Shown piece after piece: positions 54,961 to 64,000 of a stretch of 64,000 bases of DNA (the stretch's first letter is position 1; the number at the start of each line of letters is the position of its first letter). Below the pieces are notes generated by a model. That model made no database searches, was not told the DNA's origin, and was given only the letters and a program-made list of their open reading frames with translations. Made by a program: the position numbers and the translations under genes. The stretch covers positions 186,001 to 250,000 of the forward strand of contig CALSPM010000003.1 of assembly GCA_943788235.1 (NCBI GenBank), given 5' to 3'. This DNA is from an uncultured Cyclobacteriaceae bacterium. GTDB lineage: Bacteria > Bacteroidota > Bacteroidia > Cytophagales > Cyclobacteriaceae.

Positions 54961-55665
54961 TTGAAAAAACAAAAAGTAGCCATTGTTACAGCAGCCAGTA
55001 AAGGAATTGGTGCTGCTTGTGCGACTCAACTTGCATCTGAGGGATACAAGCTTGTTTTGATGTCTCGGTCAGATAGTTTGTTTCCTTTTTGCGATCAACT
55101 CAATGCTAGGCCCTTACAGGGATCCATTGAGGATGAGAATGATATTGCAAGATTGGTTGATTTTACCTACGAGAAGTATGGACGGATTGATGCGGTGGTA
55201 TGTAATACGGGTCATGCGAGTAAAGGGTCTTTATTGGCGCTTACAGATTCAGACTGGAAAAAAGGGATGAATTTATTATTGATGAATGTAATCAGACTTG
55301 CCAAATCCATTGGTCCCATTATGGCGAAGCAAAAAGGAGGCGCTTTTGTCAATATATCCACATTTGGGGCCAAAGAGCCTTCGTTATCCTTTCCTATTTC
55401 ATCTGTTATAAGAGCAGCAGTATCTAGTTATTGTAAATTATTTGCTTCTGAATTGGGTCATGCCAATGTTAGAATGAACAATATTTTGCCCGGATTTATT
55501 AATTCATATCCGGCAGATGAACAAACCATTAATCAAATTCCCATGCTGCGGCAAGGTAATCCTAAAGAGGTAGCCGAATTGGCTTCTTTTTTGGTGTCAG
55601 ATAAGGCGGCTTATATCACAGGACAAGATTTTGTGATTGATGGTGGGTTGACAAAATCAATTTAA
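54961..55665 (+). CDS. Atypical short-chain dehydrogenase/reductase
   Basis: A 234-residue SDR starting at TTG 54961, with the NAD(P)-binding TAASKGIGAACATQLASEG and VVCNTGHASKG (NxG). The region that should hold Tyr-x3-Lys reads PISSVIRAAVSSYCKLFASE: by alignment of the following AAV helix Ser replaces Tyr and Arg replaces Lys. The partner gene at 57523 has the same replacement. Fold is secure; classic hydride-transfer chemistry is doubtful. First gene of the SDR-M42-ttcA-SDR operon, 15 bases before the peptidase. Confidence 0.85.
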   Translation: MKKQKVAIVTAASKGIGAACATQLASEGYKLVLMSRSDSLFPFCDQLNARPLQGSIEDENDIARLVDFTYEKYGRIDAVVCNTGHASKGSLLALTDSDWKKGMNLLLMNVIRLAKSIGPIMAKQKGGAFVNISTFGAKEPSLSFPISSVIRAAVSSYCKLFASELGHANVRMNNILPGFINSYPADEQTINQIPMLRQGNPKEVAELASFLVSDKAAYITGQDFVIDGGLTKSI

Positions 55666-55680
55666 AAAAAGAATAATATT

Positions 55681-56751
55681 ATGGATCAAAAAAGCAAAGT
55701 TTTCTTATCTAACTATCTCAATAATCCATCACCGACAGGTTTTGAAGAAGGGGGGCAAAGAATATGGCTTGATTATATGAGGCCCTACATAGATGATTAC
55801 ATTTCTGATACCTATGGAACGGTAGTAGGTGTGATAAATCCAGAGGCACCTTACAAAGTAGTCATTGAGGCCCATGCCGATGAAATTTCCTGGTTTGTAA
55901 ATTATATAGACGATAAAGGATACATATACGTTATTCGTAATGGAGGATCTGATCACCAGATTGCGCCCTCTATGCGGGTAAATCTGCATACACGTAAAAA
56001 GGGAATAGTGAAAGGAATATTCGGTTGGCCTGCTATTCATGTGCGCAAGGAAAAAGAAGATGCACCGACCTTAAAAAACATTTTTGTGGACGTGGGAGCC
56101 AGTAATAAGGCTGAGGTAGAGGAAATGGGAATTCATCCTGGGACCGTAATTACCTTCACTGATGAGCTGATGGAACTCGGAGAAAAATATTATACGGGTA
56201 GGGCCTTAGATAACAGAATAGGCGGTTTTATGATAGCAGAGGTCTTTAGAAGAATTAAAGAACAGGACATCAAACTTCCTTTTGGTTTGTATGCCGTTAA
56301 CGCCGTTCAAGAGGAGATTGGATTGCGTGGAGCAGAAATGATTTCGAGACGAATTAAGCCCGATGTAGCTATAATAACCGATGTAACTCATGATACGAAT
56401 GCACCTATGTATGACAAAAAAAACAGTGGTGACATTGCGATAGGCAAGGGCCCCACTTTGTCTTATGCACCAGCCGTCCAGCAAAATTTGAGAGATTTGA
56501 TTGTCGAGGTAGCTGAAAAAAATGAGATCCCTTTTCAAAGATTGGCTTCCTCGAGGTTTACAGGCACAGATACGGATGCCTTTGCTTACTCTGGGGCAGG
56601 CGTAGCTTCAGCATTGATTTCATTGCCGCTCAAATATATGCATACTACTGTCGAGACAGTAGCAAAATCAGATGTTGAACATGTTATTAATTTAATTTTT
56701 GAAACCATCAAAGTCATTGAATCAGACCAAGATTTCAGATACATAAAATAG
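55681..56751 (+). CDS. M42-family metallopeptidase
   Basis: A 356-residue two-zinc aminopeptidase of the FrvX/CelM type (tetrahedral oligomer, cytosolic). Metal ligands: His in IEAHADEISW, Asp in GRALDNRIGG, Glu pair in AVQEEIGLRG, Asp in AIITDVTHDT, His in PLKYMHTTVE. N-terminal NNPSPTGFEEGGQRIW is typical. Degrades peptides in the cytoplasm. Eight bases before ttcA. Confidence 0.95.
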   Translation: MDQKSKVFLSNYLNNPSPTGFEEGGQRIWLDYMRPYIDDYISDTYGTVVGVINPEAPYKVVIEAHADEISWFVNYIDDKGYIYVIRNGGSDHQIAPSMRVNLHTRKKGIVKGIFGWPAIHVRKEKEDAPTLKNIFVDVGASNKAEVEEMGIHPGTVITFTDELMELGEKYYTGRALDNRIGGFMIAEVFRRIKEQDIKLPFGLYAVNAVQEEIGLRGAEMISRRIKPDVAIITDVTHDTNAPMYDKKNSGDIAIGKGPTLSYAPAVQQNLRDLIVEVAEKNEIPFQRLASSRFTGTDTDAFAYSGAGVASALISLPLKYMHTTVETVAKSDVEHVINLIFETIKVIESDQDFRYIK

Positions 56752-56759
56752 GAAACAAG

Positions 56760-57515
56760 TTGTCATATCAAAAAATCAATCGTGCTATAGGTCAATCGGT
56801 TAATGATTTCGAGATGATTGCTGCTGGGGATAAGATATTAGTTGCTATCAGTGGGGGGAAAGACAGCTTGTGCATGTTATATTTTTTAAAAGAATTTCAA
56901 AAAAAAGCGCCCATATATTTTGAGATTTTGGCGGTAAATGTAGATCAAAAACAGCCTGGATTTCCTAAAGAGATATTACCAAAGCTTTTTAAAGAATGGA
57001 ACGTACCCTATGAGATCGTTGAGCAAGACACTTACCGTGTAGTAGCTGAAAAAACACTACCCGGGAAGAGTTATTGTTCACTTTGCAGTCGATTAAGGAG
57101 AGGTATTTTGTATGATTCAGCTAGAAATTTTGGCTGTAATAAAATAGCCTTAGGCCACCATCGAGAGGATGTTTTGGAAACTTTTATGATGAATCTGTTT
57201 TTTTCTGGTCAATTAGGCTCTATGCCAGCGCATTACCAGATCCAAGTAGAAGATTTGGAGGTAATCAGGCCTTTGTTTTCGGTTCATGAAGATTGGATAG
57301 CAGATTTTGTCAGAGCTCAGGGATGGCCCATCATATCTTGTAATCTTTGTGGATCGCAGGAGCATCTAAAACGCCGAGAGATGAAGGAGTTATTGAATCA
57401 GCTGCAGCAGCAGTATCCTAAACTAAAGGAGACGGCATTTCGATCCCTGCACAATCTCAAGCCAAAATTTCTTTTCGATCAAAAGTCATGGGAGACAGAA
57501 ATCCCCAAAATCTAA
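56760..57515 (+). CDS. ttcA: tRNA 2-thiocytidine biosynthesis protein TtcA
   Basis: TtcA thiolates C32 of certain tRNAs with an iron-sulphur cluster. 251 residues from TTG 56760: PP-loop VAISGGKDSLCMLYFLKEFQ, cluster Cys pair in SYCSLCSRLRRG and the third cluster Cys region SCNLCGSQEHLKRREMK. All expected Cys are present. Between the M42 peptidase and the second SDR gene with eight- and seven-base gaps. Confidence 0.95.
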   Translation: MSYQKINRAIGQSVNDFEMIAAGDKILVAISGGKDSLCMLYFLKEFQKKAPIYFEILAVNVDQKQPGFPKEILPKLFKEWNVPYEIVEQDTYRVVAEKTLPGKSYCSLCSRLRRGILYDSARNFGCNKIALGHHREDVLETFMMNLFFSGQLGSMPAHYQIQVEDLEVIRPLFSVHEDWIADFVRAQGWPIISCNLCGSQEHLKRREMKELLNQLQQQYPKLKETAFRSLHNLKPKFLFDQKSWETEIPKI

Positions 57516-57522
57516 TCGCACT

Positions 57523-58287
57523 ATGGACTTATTAATAAAGAATAAAGTAGCCTTTATTGCTGCATCAAGTCAAGGGCTGGGTTATGCAGTTGCCAAGGAA
57601 CTGTTACAGGAAGGATGCCATGTCATTATTTCAGGTAGAGATGCTAAAAATTTGGAATACGCAACACAAACCTTGGCTGATTTTGGAAAAGGCAAGATAT
57701 TAGCTTTGCCGGGAGACGTGTCCAATGAAGCAGATCGTAATCGGATGATCAAAGCGTCTTTGGATGAATTTAATACCGTAGATATTTTGATCACCAATTC
57801 GGGAGGGCCGCCTTCAGGAAATTTCGATCAATTTTCCTTAGATGATTGGGAAGCAGCGTATCATTTGCTTTTGGCCAGTAATGTAGCCTTAATCAAGGGA
57901 TTTTTGCCCCAAATGAAAGCGCAAAAATGGGGAAGAATTGTGGCCATTACCTCGCAGGCAGTTAAGCAACCCGTTGATGGATTGATTCTTTCAAACAGTG
58001 TGCGATCGGCGGTTTCTGGATTGATTAAAAGCCTTTCCAATGAGCTCGGTGCATATCACATTACGGTCAATAATCTCATGCCTGGATCTACTGAAACGGG
58101 GAGGTTACAGAACTTACTGAAGGTCAACCCTTCCTTCAAGGACAATATCAAAAACATCCCCTTGGGACGCTTTGGTCAGCCCCATGAATTTGCGGCAGCT
58201 GTCGCTTTTTTTGTCAGTGAACGGGCGAGCTACATTACTGGAACTTCGTTGGCAGTGGATGGGGGCAGCATAAAAAATATTTTATAA
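57523..58287 (+). CDS. Atypical short-chain dehydrogenase/reductase (second copy)
   Basis: A 254-residue SDR: FIAASSQGLGYAVAKELLQE, then GDVSNEADRN and ITNSGGPPSG. The catalytic segment is LILSNSVRSAVSGLIKSLSN, again Ser in place of Tyr and Arg in place of Lys, as in the gene at 54961. Such NSVR-type SDRs form a recognisable subgroup; their activity is poorly known to me. Last gene of the operon. Confidence 0.87.
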   Translation: MDLLIKNKVAFIAASSQGLGYAVAKELLQEGCHVIISGRDAKNLEYATQTLADFGKGKILALPGDVSNEADRNRMIKASLDEFNTVDILITNSGGPPSGNFDQFSLDDWEAAYHLLLASNVALIKGFLPQMKAQKWGRIVAITSQAVKQPVDGLILSNSVRSAVSGLIKSLSNELGAYHITVNNLMPGSTETGRLQNLLKVNPSFKDNIKNIPLGRFGQPHEFAAAVAFFVSERASYITGTSLAVDGGSIKNIL

Positions 58288-58371
58288 GTATTATGAAGAG
58301 CGGCCAACGTCCAAAGCGGGCGGTAAGAATAAAACAATGAGATAGGATATAAATCTTACATCACAAAAGTA

Positions 58372-58890
58372 TTACATTTGAATTTGTAGTTTCTTGACAT
58401 TAGGGATACCCTCTGGACTCATCTCCACAAAATAGAGCCAGTCATATTCTGTCTCCTCCAAATCAGAATATTCAGTACCAGCTAAAGCATTGGTCAATTG
58501 AGGAGTCGTATTGGAATGTCCAATAATGACTACTGTTTCACCCTGATGTGTTTTTAAAATTTCCTGAGCAAATGAGACCAGTTTATTAGGATCGTATTGA
58601 AGTATTTCCAGCTGTTTTGCTGTGGCCAATGGCCTTGCTGTATCTATAGCCCTTCGGTAGGGACTGGCATAAACGGCATCAATGTCTACAGCTTCAAATA
58701 TATGTACTAGTTCATTGGCTCGTTGCCAACCCTTCGTAGATAGCTGCGGATCATTGCTAGAAGCAATCATTTTTTCAGCATGTCTAATGAGTATCAAAGA
58801 AGTTAATTTTTCATTCGTAGGTTGGCAGGAATTAAAAATAGAGAGAAACCCTGAGAAGAGTAATAGTTTAAGAAAGTATTTTAAACTCAT
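58372..58890 (-). CDS. Histidine phosphatase lipoprotein
   Basis: A 172-residue phosphoglycerate-mutase-fold phosphatase with lipobox FNSC (Cys22), the RHAEK motif at Arg36-His37, SPYRRAIDTARPL and the second His in VVIIGHSNTTPQL. Likely anchored to a membrane and exposed to periplasm or outside. Twelve bases downstream of aroA, so probably in the same transcript. Confidence 0.9.
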   Translation of the reverse strand: MSLKYFLKLLLFSGFLSIFNSCQPTNEKLTSLILIRHAEKMIASSNDPQLSTKGWQRANELVHIFEAVDIDAVYASPYRRAIDTARPLATAKQLEILQYDPNKLVSFAQEILKTHQGETVVIIGHSNTTPQLTNALAGTEYSDLEETEYDWLYFVEMSPEGIPNVKKLQIQM

Positions 58891-58902
58891 AATTAGATGT
58901 TT

Positions 58903-60126
58903 TTAACACTCATTAAAGTTAATCCCTACAGATTTTAAATGTGCCCAATAACCAGGATAAGATTTTTTCACTACCTCTATGTCCTGAATGCTAATCGCTC
59001 TAATCATGCATATGGGAGCAAAGGCCATGGCCATTCTGTGATCCTCATAAGTTTCTATAATTTCGATATGCTTCGGAACAGTACCCGGCGTTAACCTCCA
59101 GATTCTATTTTCTTCATTCAAAAGGCACCCAATTTTAAGTAATTCCTTTTTCATGGCCATCACACGATCGGTTTCCTTTATTTTGAGACTTTCGAGACCG
59201 ATCATGGTTAATTTAATTCCCTTGATGGCCGCCACCACCATGGCCGTTTGAGCTAAATCAGGACAGTTTTTAAAATCAATGTTTTGATTTATTTCAGTAA
59301 CTGGGATGGAAATTAGTTGAACCCTATCGGATTTAAATTCAGTTTTGACGCCCATCTTGGACATGATATTGACGATATTTTGATCTCCTTGAAAGCTATG
59401 AGAGCGAAGCCCTCGAAGCGTAATACTGCTTTCTTGATTTAAGGCAACCATACTGTACCAGTAGCTGGCGCCCGACCAATCACTTTCAATAGTATAAGAT
59501 TGTGCTTTATATTGCTGCGGTTTTATATGTATCGTCTGATCTTTCCAGATACTATTTATACCAAAATGATGCATAAGCGCCAAGGTCATCTCTATATAGG
59601 GGCGCGAAAAAATCTCACCAGTCAGTTCAATTGAAATGCCATCAGCCAGCGTGGGACCGATCATTAGTAGCGCACTGATATATTGACTGCTGATATTGCC
59701 TGGGATACTTATTTTCTGAGCTTGAGGCTCATTTTTTTGGGCACTAATACGTAACGGAGGAAATCCCTCTTGTACCAGATAATCAATTTTTGCACCCAGT
59801 ATGCGCAAGGCATCTACAAGGGGTTTGATAGGCCGTTCTTTCATACGATCAGATCCAGTAATAATCTCTCCTGAGCCCGAGATGGCAAGGTAAGCCGTAC
59901 AGAATCGCATCGTAGTGCCGGCATCCATGACATCCCAGACAGGTTGTTTTTTGGAGAGTAGGCGTTGCATGGTTTGGGTATCACGAGCATCTGATAAATT
60001 TTTCAATTGCAATTGGTTACCAGAAAGAGCATTCATAATCAATGCGCGGTTGCTTTCACTCTTTGAGGATGATAAGGTGATATCACCGTTCAATGGCTGA
60101 TGATATCTATCAAGTTGATAATTCAT
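58903..60126 (-). CDS. aroA: 3-phosphoshikimate 1-carboxyvinyltransferase (EPSP synthase)
   Basis: Makes EPSP in the shikimate pathway. 407 residues: LSSSKSESNRALIMNALSGN (Lys and Arg of the shikimate-3-phosphate site), VMDAGTTMRFCTAYLAI, GSDRMKERPIKPLVDALRIL, SIPGNISSQYISALLMIG, LKIKETDRVMAMKKELLKIG, and YEDHRMAMAFAP. Gly-Thr in DAGTTMRF is the sensitive-type arrangement at that loop. Follows aroB by 52 bases. Confidence 0.97.
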   Translation of the reverse strand: MNYQLDRYHQPLNGDITLSSSKSESNRALIMNALSGNQLQLKNLSDARDTQTMQRLLSKKQPVWDVMDAGTTMRFCTAYLAISGSGEIITGSDRMKERPIKPLVDALRILGAKIDYLVQEGFPPLRISAQKNEPQAQKISIPGNISSQYISALLMIGPTLADGISIELTGEIFSRPYIEMTLALMHHFGINSIWKDQTIHIKPQQYKAQSYTIESDWSGASYWYSMVALNQESSITLRGLRSHSFQGDQNIVNIMSKMGVKTEFKSDRVQLISIPVTEINQNIDFKNCPDLAQTAMVVAAIKGIKLTMIGLESLKIKETDRVMAMKKELLKIGCLLNEENRIWRLTPGTVPKHIEIIETYEDHRMAMAFAPICMIRAISIQDIEVVKKSYPGYWAHLKSVGINFNEC

Positions 60127-60178
60127 GATTTATTAGGGTCTTAAATAAATGAAAAGTGTAATATGGAGGAACGGCAAT

Positions 60179-61231
60179 TTATGGATTACTTCCTGAATCT
60201 AAATAAAAATTAATGGCGTCTGCAATTTGTGCATTACTTACCTCGATATCAAACAAACAACTTCCGGGTCCATTGATCAGCGAAAACATAACGGTGGATC
60301 CTTGATTTTTTTTGTCTTGTCTCAACAAGGATTTGATTTTATCAAAAGGGGGGAATATCATTACACGATCAAAAACTTGATCAATATAACTTACTATTTG
60401 CTTAAAATATTCTTTTTCTATTAAACCCAAGTCGAGAGCTAATTTAGCCTCCATGATCATACCGGCTGCTATGGCTTCTCCATGTAATAGGTCTTTTTCG
60501 GTACCTAAATACCAGGATTCAATGCTGTGTCCAAGCGTGTGTCCAAAGTTTAAAATTTTTCTTAACCCTGACTCGTAGGGATCTTTTTTGACAACATCGG
60601 CTTTGACCAGCACGGATTTTTCGATGAAATATTGCCACTCTTTAATTCCCGAAATGAGGGTCATTTGGATATCTTGCCAGTAAGCGGTATCGCAGATAAG
60701 GCCATGTTTGATGATTTCTGCGAAGCCCGATTTGAGCTGTCGATAGGGGAGGGTACTCAAAAAATTATCACAGATGATGATGGCATCAGGATCTTTAAAT
60801 ACACCAATGTGATTTTTGAATTCATTGAAGTCTACACCTAACTTTCCACCAATGCTGGCATCAACTTGAGAGAGCAAAGTAGTGGGTATATTGATAAAGG
60901 GTATACCTCTTTTGAAGGTTGCGGCAACAAAACCACCCATATCTCCAATGACACCACCTCCTAGATTGACTAATAATGATTTTCTAGTAAATTTAAAATC
61001 GGTCAACTTTTGCCAGATGATTTTACAGGTTTCAATATTCTTATTTTTTTCCCCGCTGGCGATTTGAATCAGAGCGGTTCCTTTGAATGAGGTTAATTTA
61101 GGTAAGCAGTGGACTAAAGTATTTTCGTCGACTAAAATGGCGATTTTATCCGGGTTAAACAATGTCAGACAACTTTGAAGTTGCTGGTTCACGTTTTGAG
61201 TGAAATGTATGTTAGGGGGTACCTTTTTCAT
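60179..61231 (-). CDS. aroB: 3-dehydroquinate synthase
   Basis: Second step of the shikimate pathway, NAD and metal dependent. 350 residues: ALIQIASGEKNKNIETCKII, NLGGGVIGDMGGFVAATFKR, IPTTLLSQVDASIGGKLGVD, AEIIKHGLI, the metal ligands in NFGHTLGHSIES and HGEAIAAGMIMEA. A TAATTTTG box (61236-61243, minus strand) lies just five bases before the start, so the transcript may be nearly leaderless or start further up. Confidence 0.97.
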   Translation of the reverse strand: MKKVPPNIHFTQNVNQQLQSCLTLFNPDKIAILVDENTLVHCLPKLTSFKGTALIQIASGEKNKNIETCKIIWQKLTDFKFTRKSLLVNLGGGVIGDMGGFVAATFKRGIPFINIPTTLLSQVDASIGGKLGVDFNEFKNHIGVFKDPDAIIICDNFLSTLPYRQLKSGFAEIIKHGLICDTAYWQDIQMTLISGIKEWQYFIEKSVLVKADVVKKDPYESGLRKILNFGHTLGHSIESWYLGTEKDLLHGEAIAAGMIMEAKLALDLGLIEKEYFKQIVSYIDQVFDRVMIFPPFDKIKSLLRQDKKNQGSTVMFSLINGPGSCLFDIEVSNAQIADAINFYLDSGSNP

Positions 61232-61297
61232 ACTACAAAATTACATGTCTTTTTAATACTTTGATTAACTCGAGTGATGAATCCTTGAGTCGTTTAT

Positions 61298-61305
61298 TAT
61301 CTTTG
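61298..61305 (+). promoter_or_regulatory. Bacteroidota -7 box for proline dehydrogenase
   Basis: TATCTTTG, exact TAnnTTTG, 28 bases before the proline dehydrogenase start. No clear -33 TTTG. It lies opposite the aroB promoter region. Confidence 0.55.
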
Positions 61306-61332
61306 TGGCTAATGCGTTAATGAGATGTTGAT

Positions 61333-62505
61333 ATGTCGGTGAACTTTGATGATACTAAAATTACTTTTCGATCTAAATCCCTGAGAGAATTACAAGTATC
61401 AAATGTTATTTTTTCAATTATTAATAGACCCATTATAGTATTTATCGGGACCTCAATTATTAAATGGGCGTTACAATTTAGACTTCCTATCAAAGGGCTT
61501 ATAAGGGCAACCCTTTTTGATCAATTCTGTGGGGGAGAAAGTATCCAAGGTTGCGAAAAAAAAATCAATCAATTAAAAACATTGAACGTCAAAACTATTT
61601 TAGACTACTCAGTTGAAGGGCAGGAAAAGGAGCAAAGTTTTGATCAAACATTAAAAGAGACTTTACAGGCCATTCAATTTGCCAATGAGCATGATTACAT
61701 TCCTTTTTGCGTGTTAAAACTTACGGGATTGGGGTCAAAATCTTTGATGACTAAGATTCAGTTGGGTAAAGTATTGACCGGAAACGAGCAAAATCAATTT
61801 AATAGATTCAAGGAGCGAGGCTTTGAAGTAGCGCAAGCCATTTCAAAATTAAATCAACGACTGCTTGTTGACGCTGAAGAAAGTTGGTATCAAAATGTCG
61901 TAGATGAATTCAGTTATGAGTTAATGATTAAATACAATACTGAACGGGTAATCGTTTACAATACCTATCAGTTTTATCGACGAGATATGTTGGATAGAAT
62001 GAAAGCGGGATTTGAGAAAATGAACGCTTCCAAAGTGTATTTTGGAGCTAAAATAGTGCGAGGGGCTTACCTGGAACAAGAACGTTTTCGGGCACAATCA
62101 TTGGGATATCCAGACCCGATTCAGCCCAATAAAGAAGCTACAGACAGAGATTATAATAAGGGCGTAAAGTTTGCAATAGAAAATTTAGCACATTTTTCGA
62201 TTTGTTTGGGGACCCATAATGAAGCGTCGAGCAAAGGCTTAGTTGAACTGATACAGCAATATGGTTATGACAAGAATGATGCGCGGATATTTTTTGCTCA
62301 ATTATTGGGAATGAGTGATAATATATCATTTAAATTGTCCGACGAAGGTTATAATGTCGCCAAATATGTGCCTTACGGGCCACTAGAGCAGGTCATGCCT
62401 TATTTGTTTAGGCGGGCAGAGGAAAACACTTCAGTTCAAGGGCAAAGTAGTCGTGAGCTTATGTTGATCAAGAAAGAAATTAAAAGAAGAAAATTAAAAT
62501 TATAA
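61333..62505 (+). CDS. Proline dehydrogenase
   Basis: A 390-residue FAD-dependent monofunctional ProDH/PutA-type barrel that oxidises proline to P5[55 protein letters not shown] (KLVRGAY motif), [35 protein letters not shown] and the C-terminal [20 protein letters not shown] match the family throughout. P5C dehydrogenase is not in view. Its stop overlaps the lysS start. Confidence 0.95.
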   Translation: MSVNFDDTKITFRSKSLRELQVSNVIFSIINRPIIVFIGTSIIKWALQFRLPIKGLIRATLFDQFCGGESIQGCEKKINQLKTLNVKTILDYSVEGQEKEQSFDQTLKETLQAIQFANEHDYIPFCVLKLTGLGSKSLMTKIQLGKVLTGNEQNQFNRFKERGFEVAQAISKLNQRLLVDAEESWYQNVVDEFSYELMIKYNTERVIVYNTYQFYRRDMLDRMKAGFEKMNASKVYFGAKIVRGAYLEQERFRAQSLGYPDPIQPNKEATDRDYNKGVKFAIENLAHFSICLGTHNEASSKGLVELIQQYGYDKNDARIFFAQLLGMSDNISFKLSDEGYNVAKYVPYGPLEQVMPYLFRRAEENTSVQGQSSRELMLIKKEIKRRKLKL

Positions 62506-64000
62506 TGCAATTAAGCGAGCAAGAATTGATACGCCGAAAGGCCAGGAAGGATTTGATGGATATGAATATTGATCCATATCCTCCGGAATTTTTTGAAATA
62601 ACCACCACGAGTCGAGAAATTAAGGAGAAGTTTAAAGATGAATTAGCACCATTTAAAAATATATCTATCGCAGGACGTATCATGAGTCGACGTATCATGG
62701 GTTCCGCTTCTTTTGCTGAAATTCAAGATGATTCGGGTAGAATTCAAATTTATCTACGTCGAGATGATATATGCACAGGTGAGGATAAATCTGTGTATAA
62801 TGATGTTTTCAAGAAAAAGCTAGACATTGGGGACATTGTGGGTATCAAGGGATTTGTATTTGTGACACAAGTAGGAGAAATATCTATTCATGTCACCTCC
62901 TTTAAAATATTGACCAAGTCATTGAGACCTTTGCCCATTGTGAAAGAAACGGAAGACGCTGAGGGGAATAAGAAAACATGGGATGCTTTTACTGACCCTG
63001 AACAAAGATATCGACAAAGATATTTAGATCTTATTGTAAATCCTGAGATCAAAGATACGTTTCGCAAGCGGGCACTTTTGGTAAATACCATCAGAAATTT
63101 CTTGAATGGAAAAGGGTATTTAGAGGTTGAAACACCGATTTTACAGCCTATTCACGGCGGTGCGGCAGCCAAACCTTTCGTAACCCATCACAATACATTG
63201 AATATGCCTTTGTACTTGAGAATTGCCAATGAGCTTTACTTAAAGAGACTCATTGTCGGTGGATTTGATGGAGTTTTCGAATTTGCGAAAGACTTTAGAA
63301 ATGAAGGAATGTCGAGATTTCATAATCCTGAATTTACACAGGTAGAATTATATGTAGCCTACAAGGACTATTTTTGGATGATGGATTTAATGGAAGAGAT
63401 TGTTGAACAAATTGCCATTAAATTACATGGAGAAACCAAAGTAAGGGTAGGGGAGCATGTAATAAATTTCCAAAGACCTTGGAAGCGATTTACCATGTTT
63501 GAAGCTATCGCTCACTTTACAGGTATAGATATTTCAGAGATGGATGAGGAGGCGTTGAGAACAACAGCAAAATCTTTAGGAATTACTACTGATGAGACGA
63601 TGGGATCCGGAAAATTGATAGATGAAATATTTGGAGAACAATGTGAATCAAAATTAATTCAACCCACCTTTATTATCGATTATCCTGAAGAAATGTCTCC
63701 TTTGACTAAAAAGCATCGATCAAAACCAGGCTTAGTTGAACGCTTTGAGGCGATATGTAACGGTAAGGAAATTATGAATGCTTATTCTGAGTTAAATGAC
63801 CCCATAGATCAACGGGAACGATTTGAACATCAATTAGCACTTGCCGCGCGAGGAGATGAGGAGGCCATGGCATTGGACGAGGATTTTTTACGGGCACTTG
63901 AATATGGGATGCCGCCGACTTCAGGTGTTGGATTAGGAATTGATCGCTTAACAATGATTATGACCAATTCGACTTCGATACAGGATGTATTGTTTTTTCC
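62505..64000 (+). CDS. lysS: Lysyl-tRNA synthetase, class II (partial)
   Basis: From ATG 62505 an intact frame runs to the end of the window (498 complete codons). Anticodon-binding OB domain ([20 protein letters not shown]), class II motif 1 and 2 regions ([17 protein letters not shown], then GGAAAKPF and [20 protein letters not shown]) and motif 3 ([17 protein letters not shown]). It ends just at QDVLFFP, so only the short C-terminus is cut off. ATG overlaps the last base of the ProDH stop. Confidence 0.97.
   Translation, partial: MQLSEQELIRRKARKDLMDMNIDPYPPEFFEITTTSREIKEKFKDELAPFKNISIAGRIMSRRIMGSASFAEIQDDSGRIQIYLRRDDICTGEDKSVYNDVFKKKLDIGDIVGIKGFVFVTQVGEISIHVTSFKILTKSLRPLPIVKETEDAEGNKKTWDAFTDPEQRYRQRYLDLIVNPEIKDTFRKRALLVNTIRNFLNGKGYLEVETPILQPIHGGAAAKPFVTHHNTLNMPLYLRIANELYLKRLIVGGFDGVFEFAKDFRNEGMSRFHNPEFTQVELYVAYKDYFWMMDLMEEIVEQIAIKLHGETKVRVGEHVINFQRPWKRFTMFEAIAHFTGIDISEMDEEALRTTAKSLGITTDETMGSGKLIDEIFGEQCESKLIQPTFIIDYPEEMSPLTKKHRSKPGLVERFEAICNGKEIMNAYSELNDPIDQRERFEHQLALAARGDEEAMALDEDFLRALEYGMPPTSGVGLGIDRLTMIMTNSTSIQDVLFF

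Overview
The window looks like a chromosomal stretch of a Bacteroidota bacterium (Cytophagia/Saprospiria-like; class not resolvable by eye). Evidence: the gene order tRNA-Tyr/Gly/Thr - tuf - tRNA-Trp - secE - nusG - rplKAJL - rpoBC - DUF3467 - rpsL - rpsG - fusA - rpsJ - rplC...rplQ - carA - eno; repeated TAnnTTTG promoter boxes; the RpoE-like sigma typical of the phylum; type IX secretion (PorV, C-terminal sorting domains); SusB-type GH97; and DUF1080 proteins. The DNA is AT-rich.

Layout. 1-4.9 kb: end of a glycosyltransferase, an ECF sigma/anti-sigma pair, gmk and nadD on +, converging on pyrH-frr on -, with a decayed biotin carrier gene next to pyrH. 5.2-7.1 kb: tRNA genes, tuf, tRNA-Trp. 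7.1-35.7 kb: one nearly continuous block of about 40 translation and transcription genes on +, broken into transcription units by TAnnTTTG promoters (before tRNA-Tyr, tRNA-Trp, rpsL, rplC, rpsH, carA) and hairpins (after tuf, rplL, rpsJ, rplQ). 35.7-41.2 kb: carA, eno, a FtsB/DivIC-like protein and a small barrel protein on +, then an Ldh-family oxidoreductase and Ppx/GppA on -. 41.3-48 kb: an accessory sugar island with relics (carboxyltransferase, truncated sialate O-acetylesterase, a small haem-protein-like fragment) followed by intact GH97 alpha-glucosidase, DUF1080 protein and Gfo/Idh/MocA oxidoreductase. 48.5-54.2 kb: a T9SS locus in which a PorV paralogue and a CRTAC1/UnbV repeat protein (-) diverge from a vanadium-haloperoxidase-like secreted protein (+). 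54.9-58.3 kb: SDR - M42 peptidase - ttcA - SDR. 58.4-61.2 kb: aroB-aroA-histidine phosphatase on -. 61.3-64 kb: proline dehydrogenase and lysS, which runs off the end.

Two themes stand out. First, several indispensable genes (gmk, tuf twice, rpoC) carry single-base indels that are restored in a neighbouring frame with perfect family similarity; sequencing or assembly error is the simplest reading. Second, two subunits of an acyl-CoA (propionyl-CoA-type) carboxylase, the biotin carrier and the carboxyltransferase, are both decayed at separate loci with nonsense/indel/truncation damage, which suggests loss of that enzyme. The most interesting intact system is the 48.5-54.2 kb T9SS locus, where an outer-membrane shuttle gene sits beside two putative cargo proteins.
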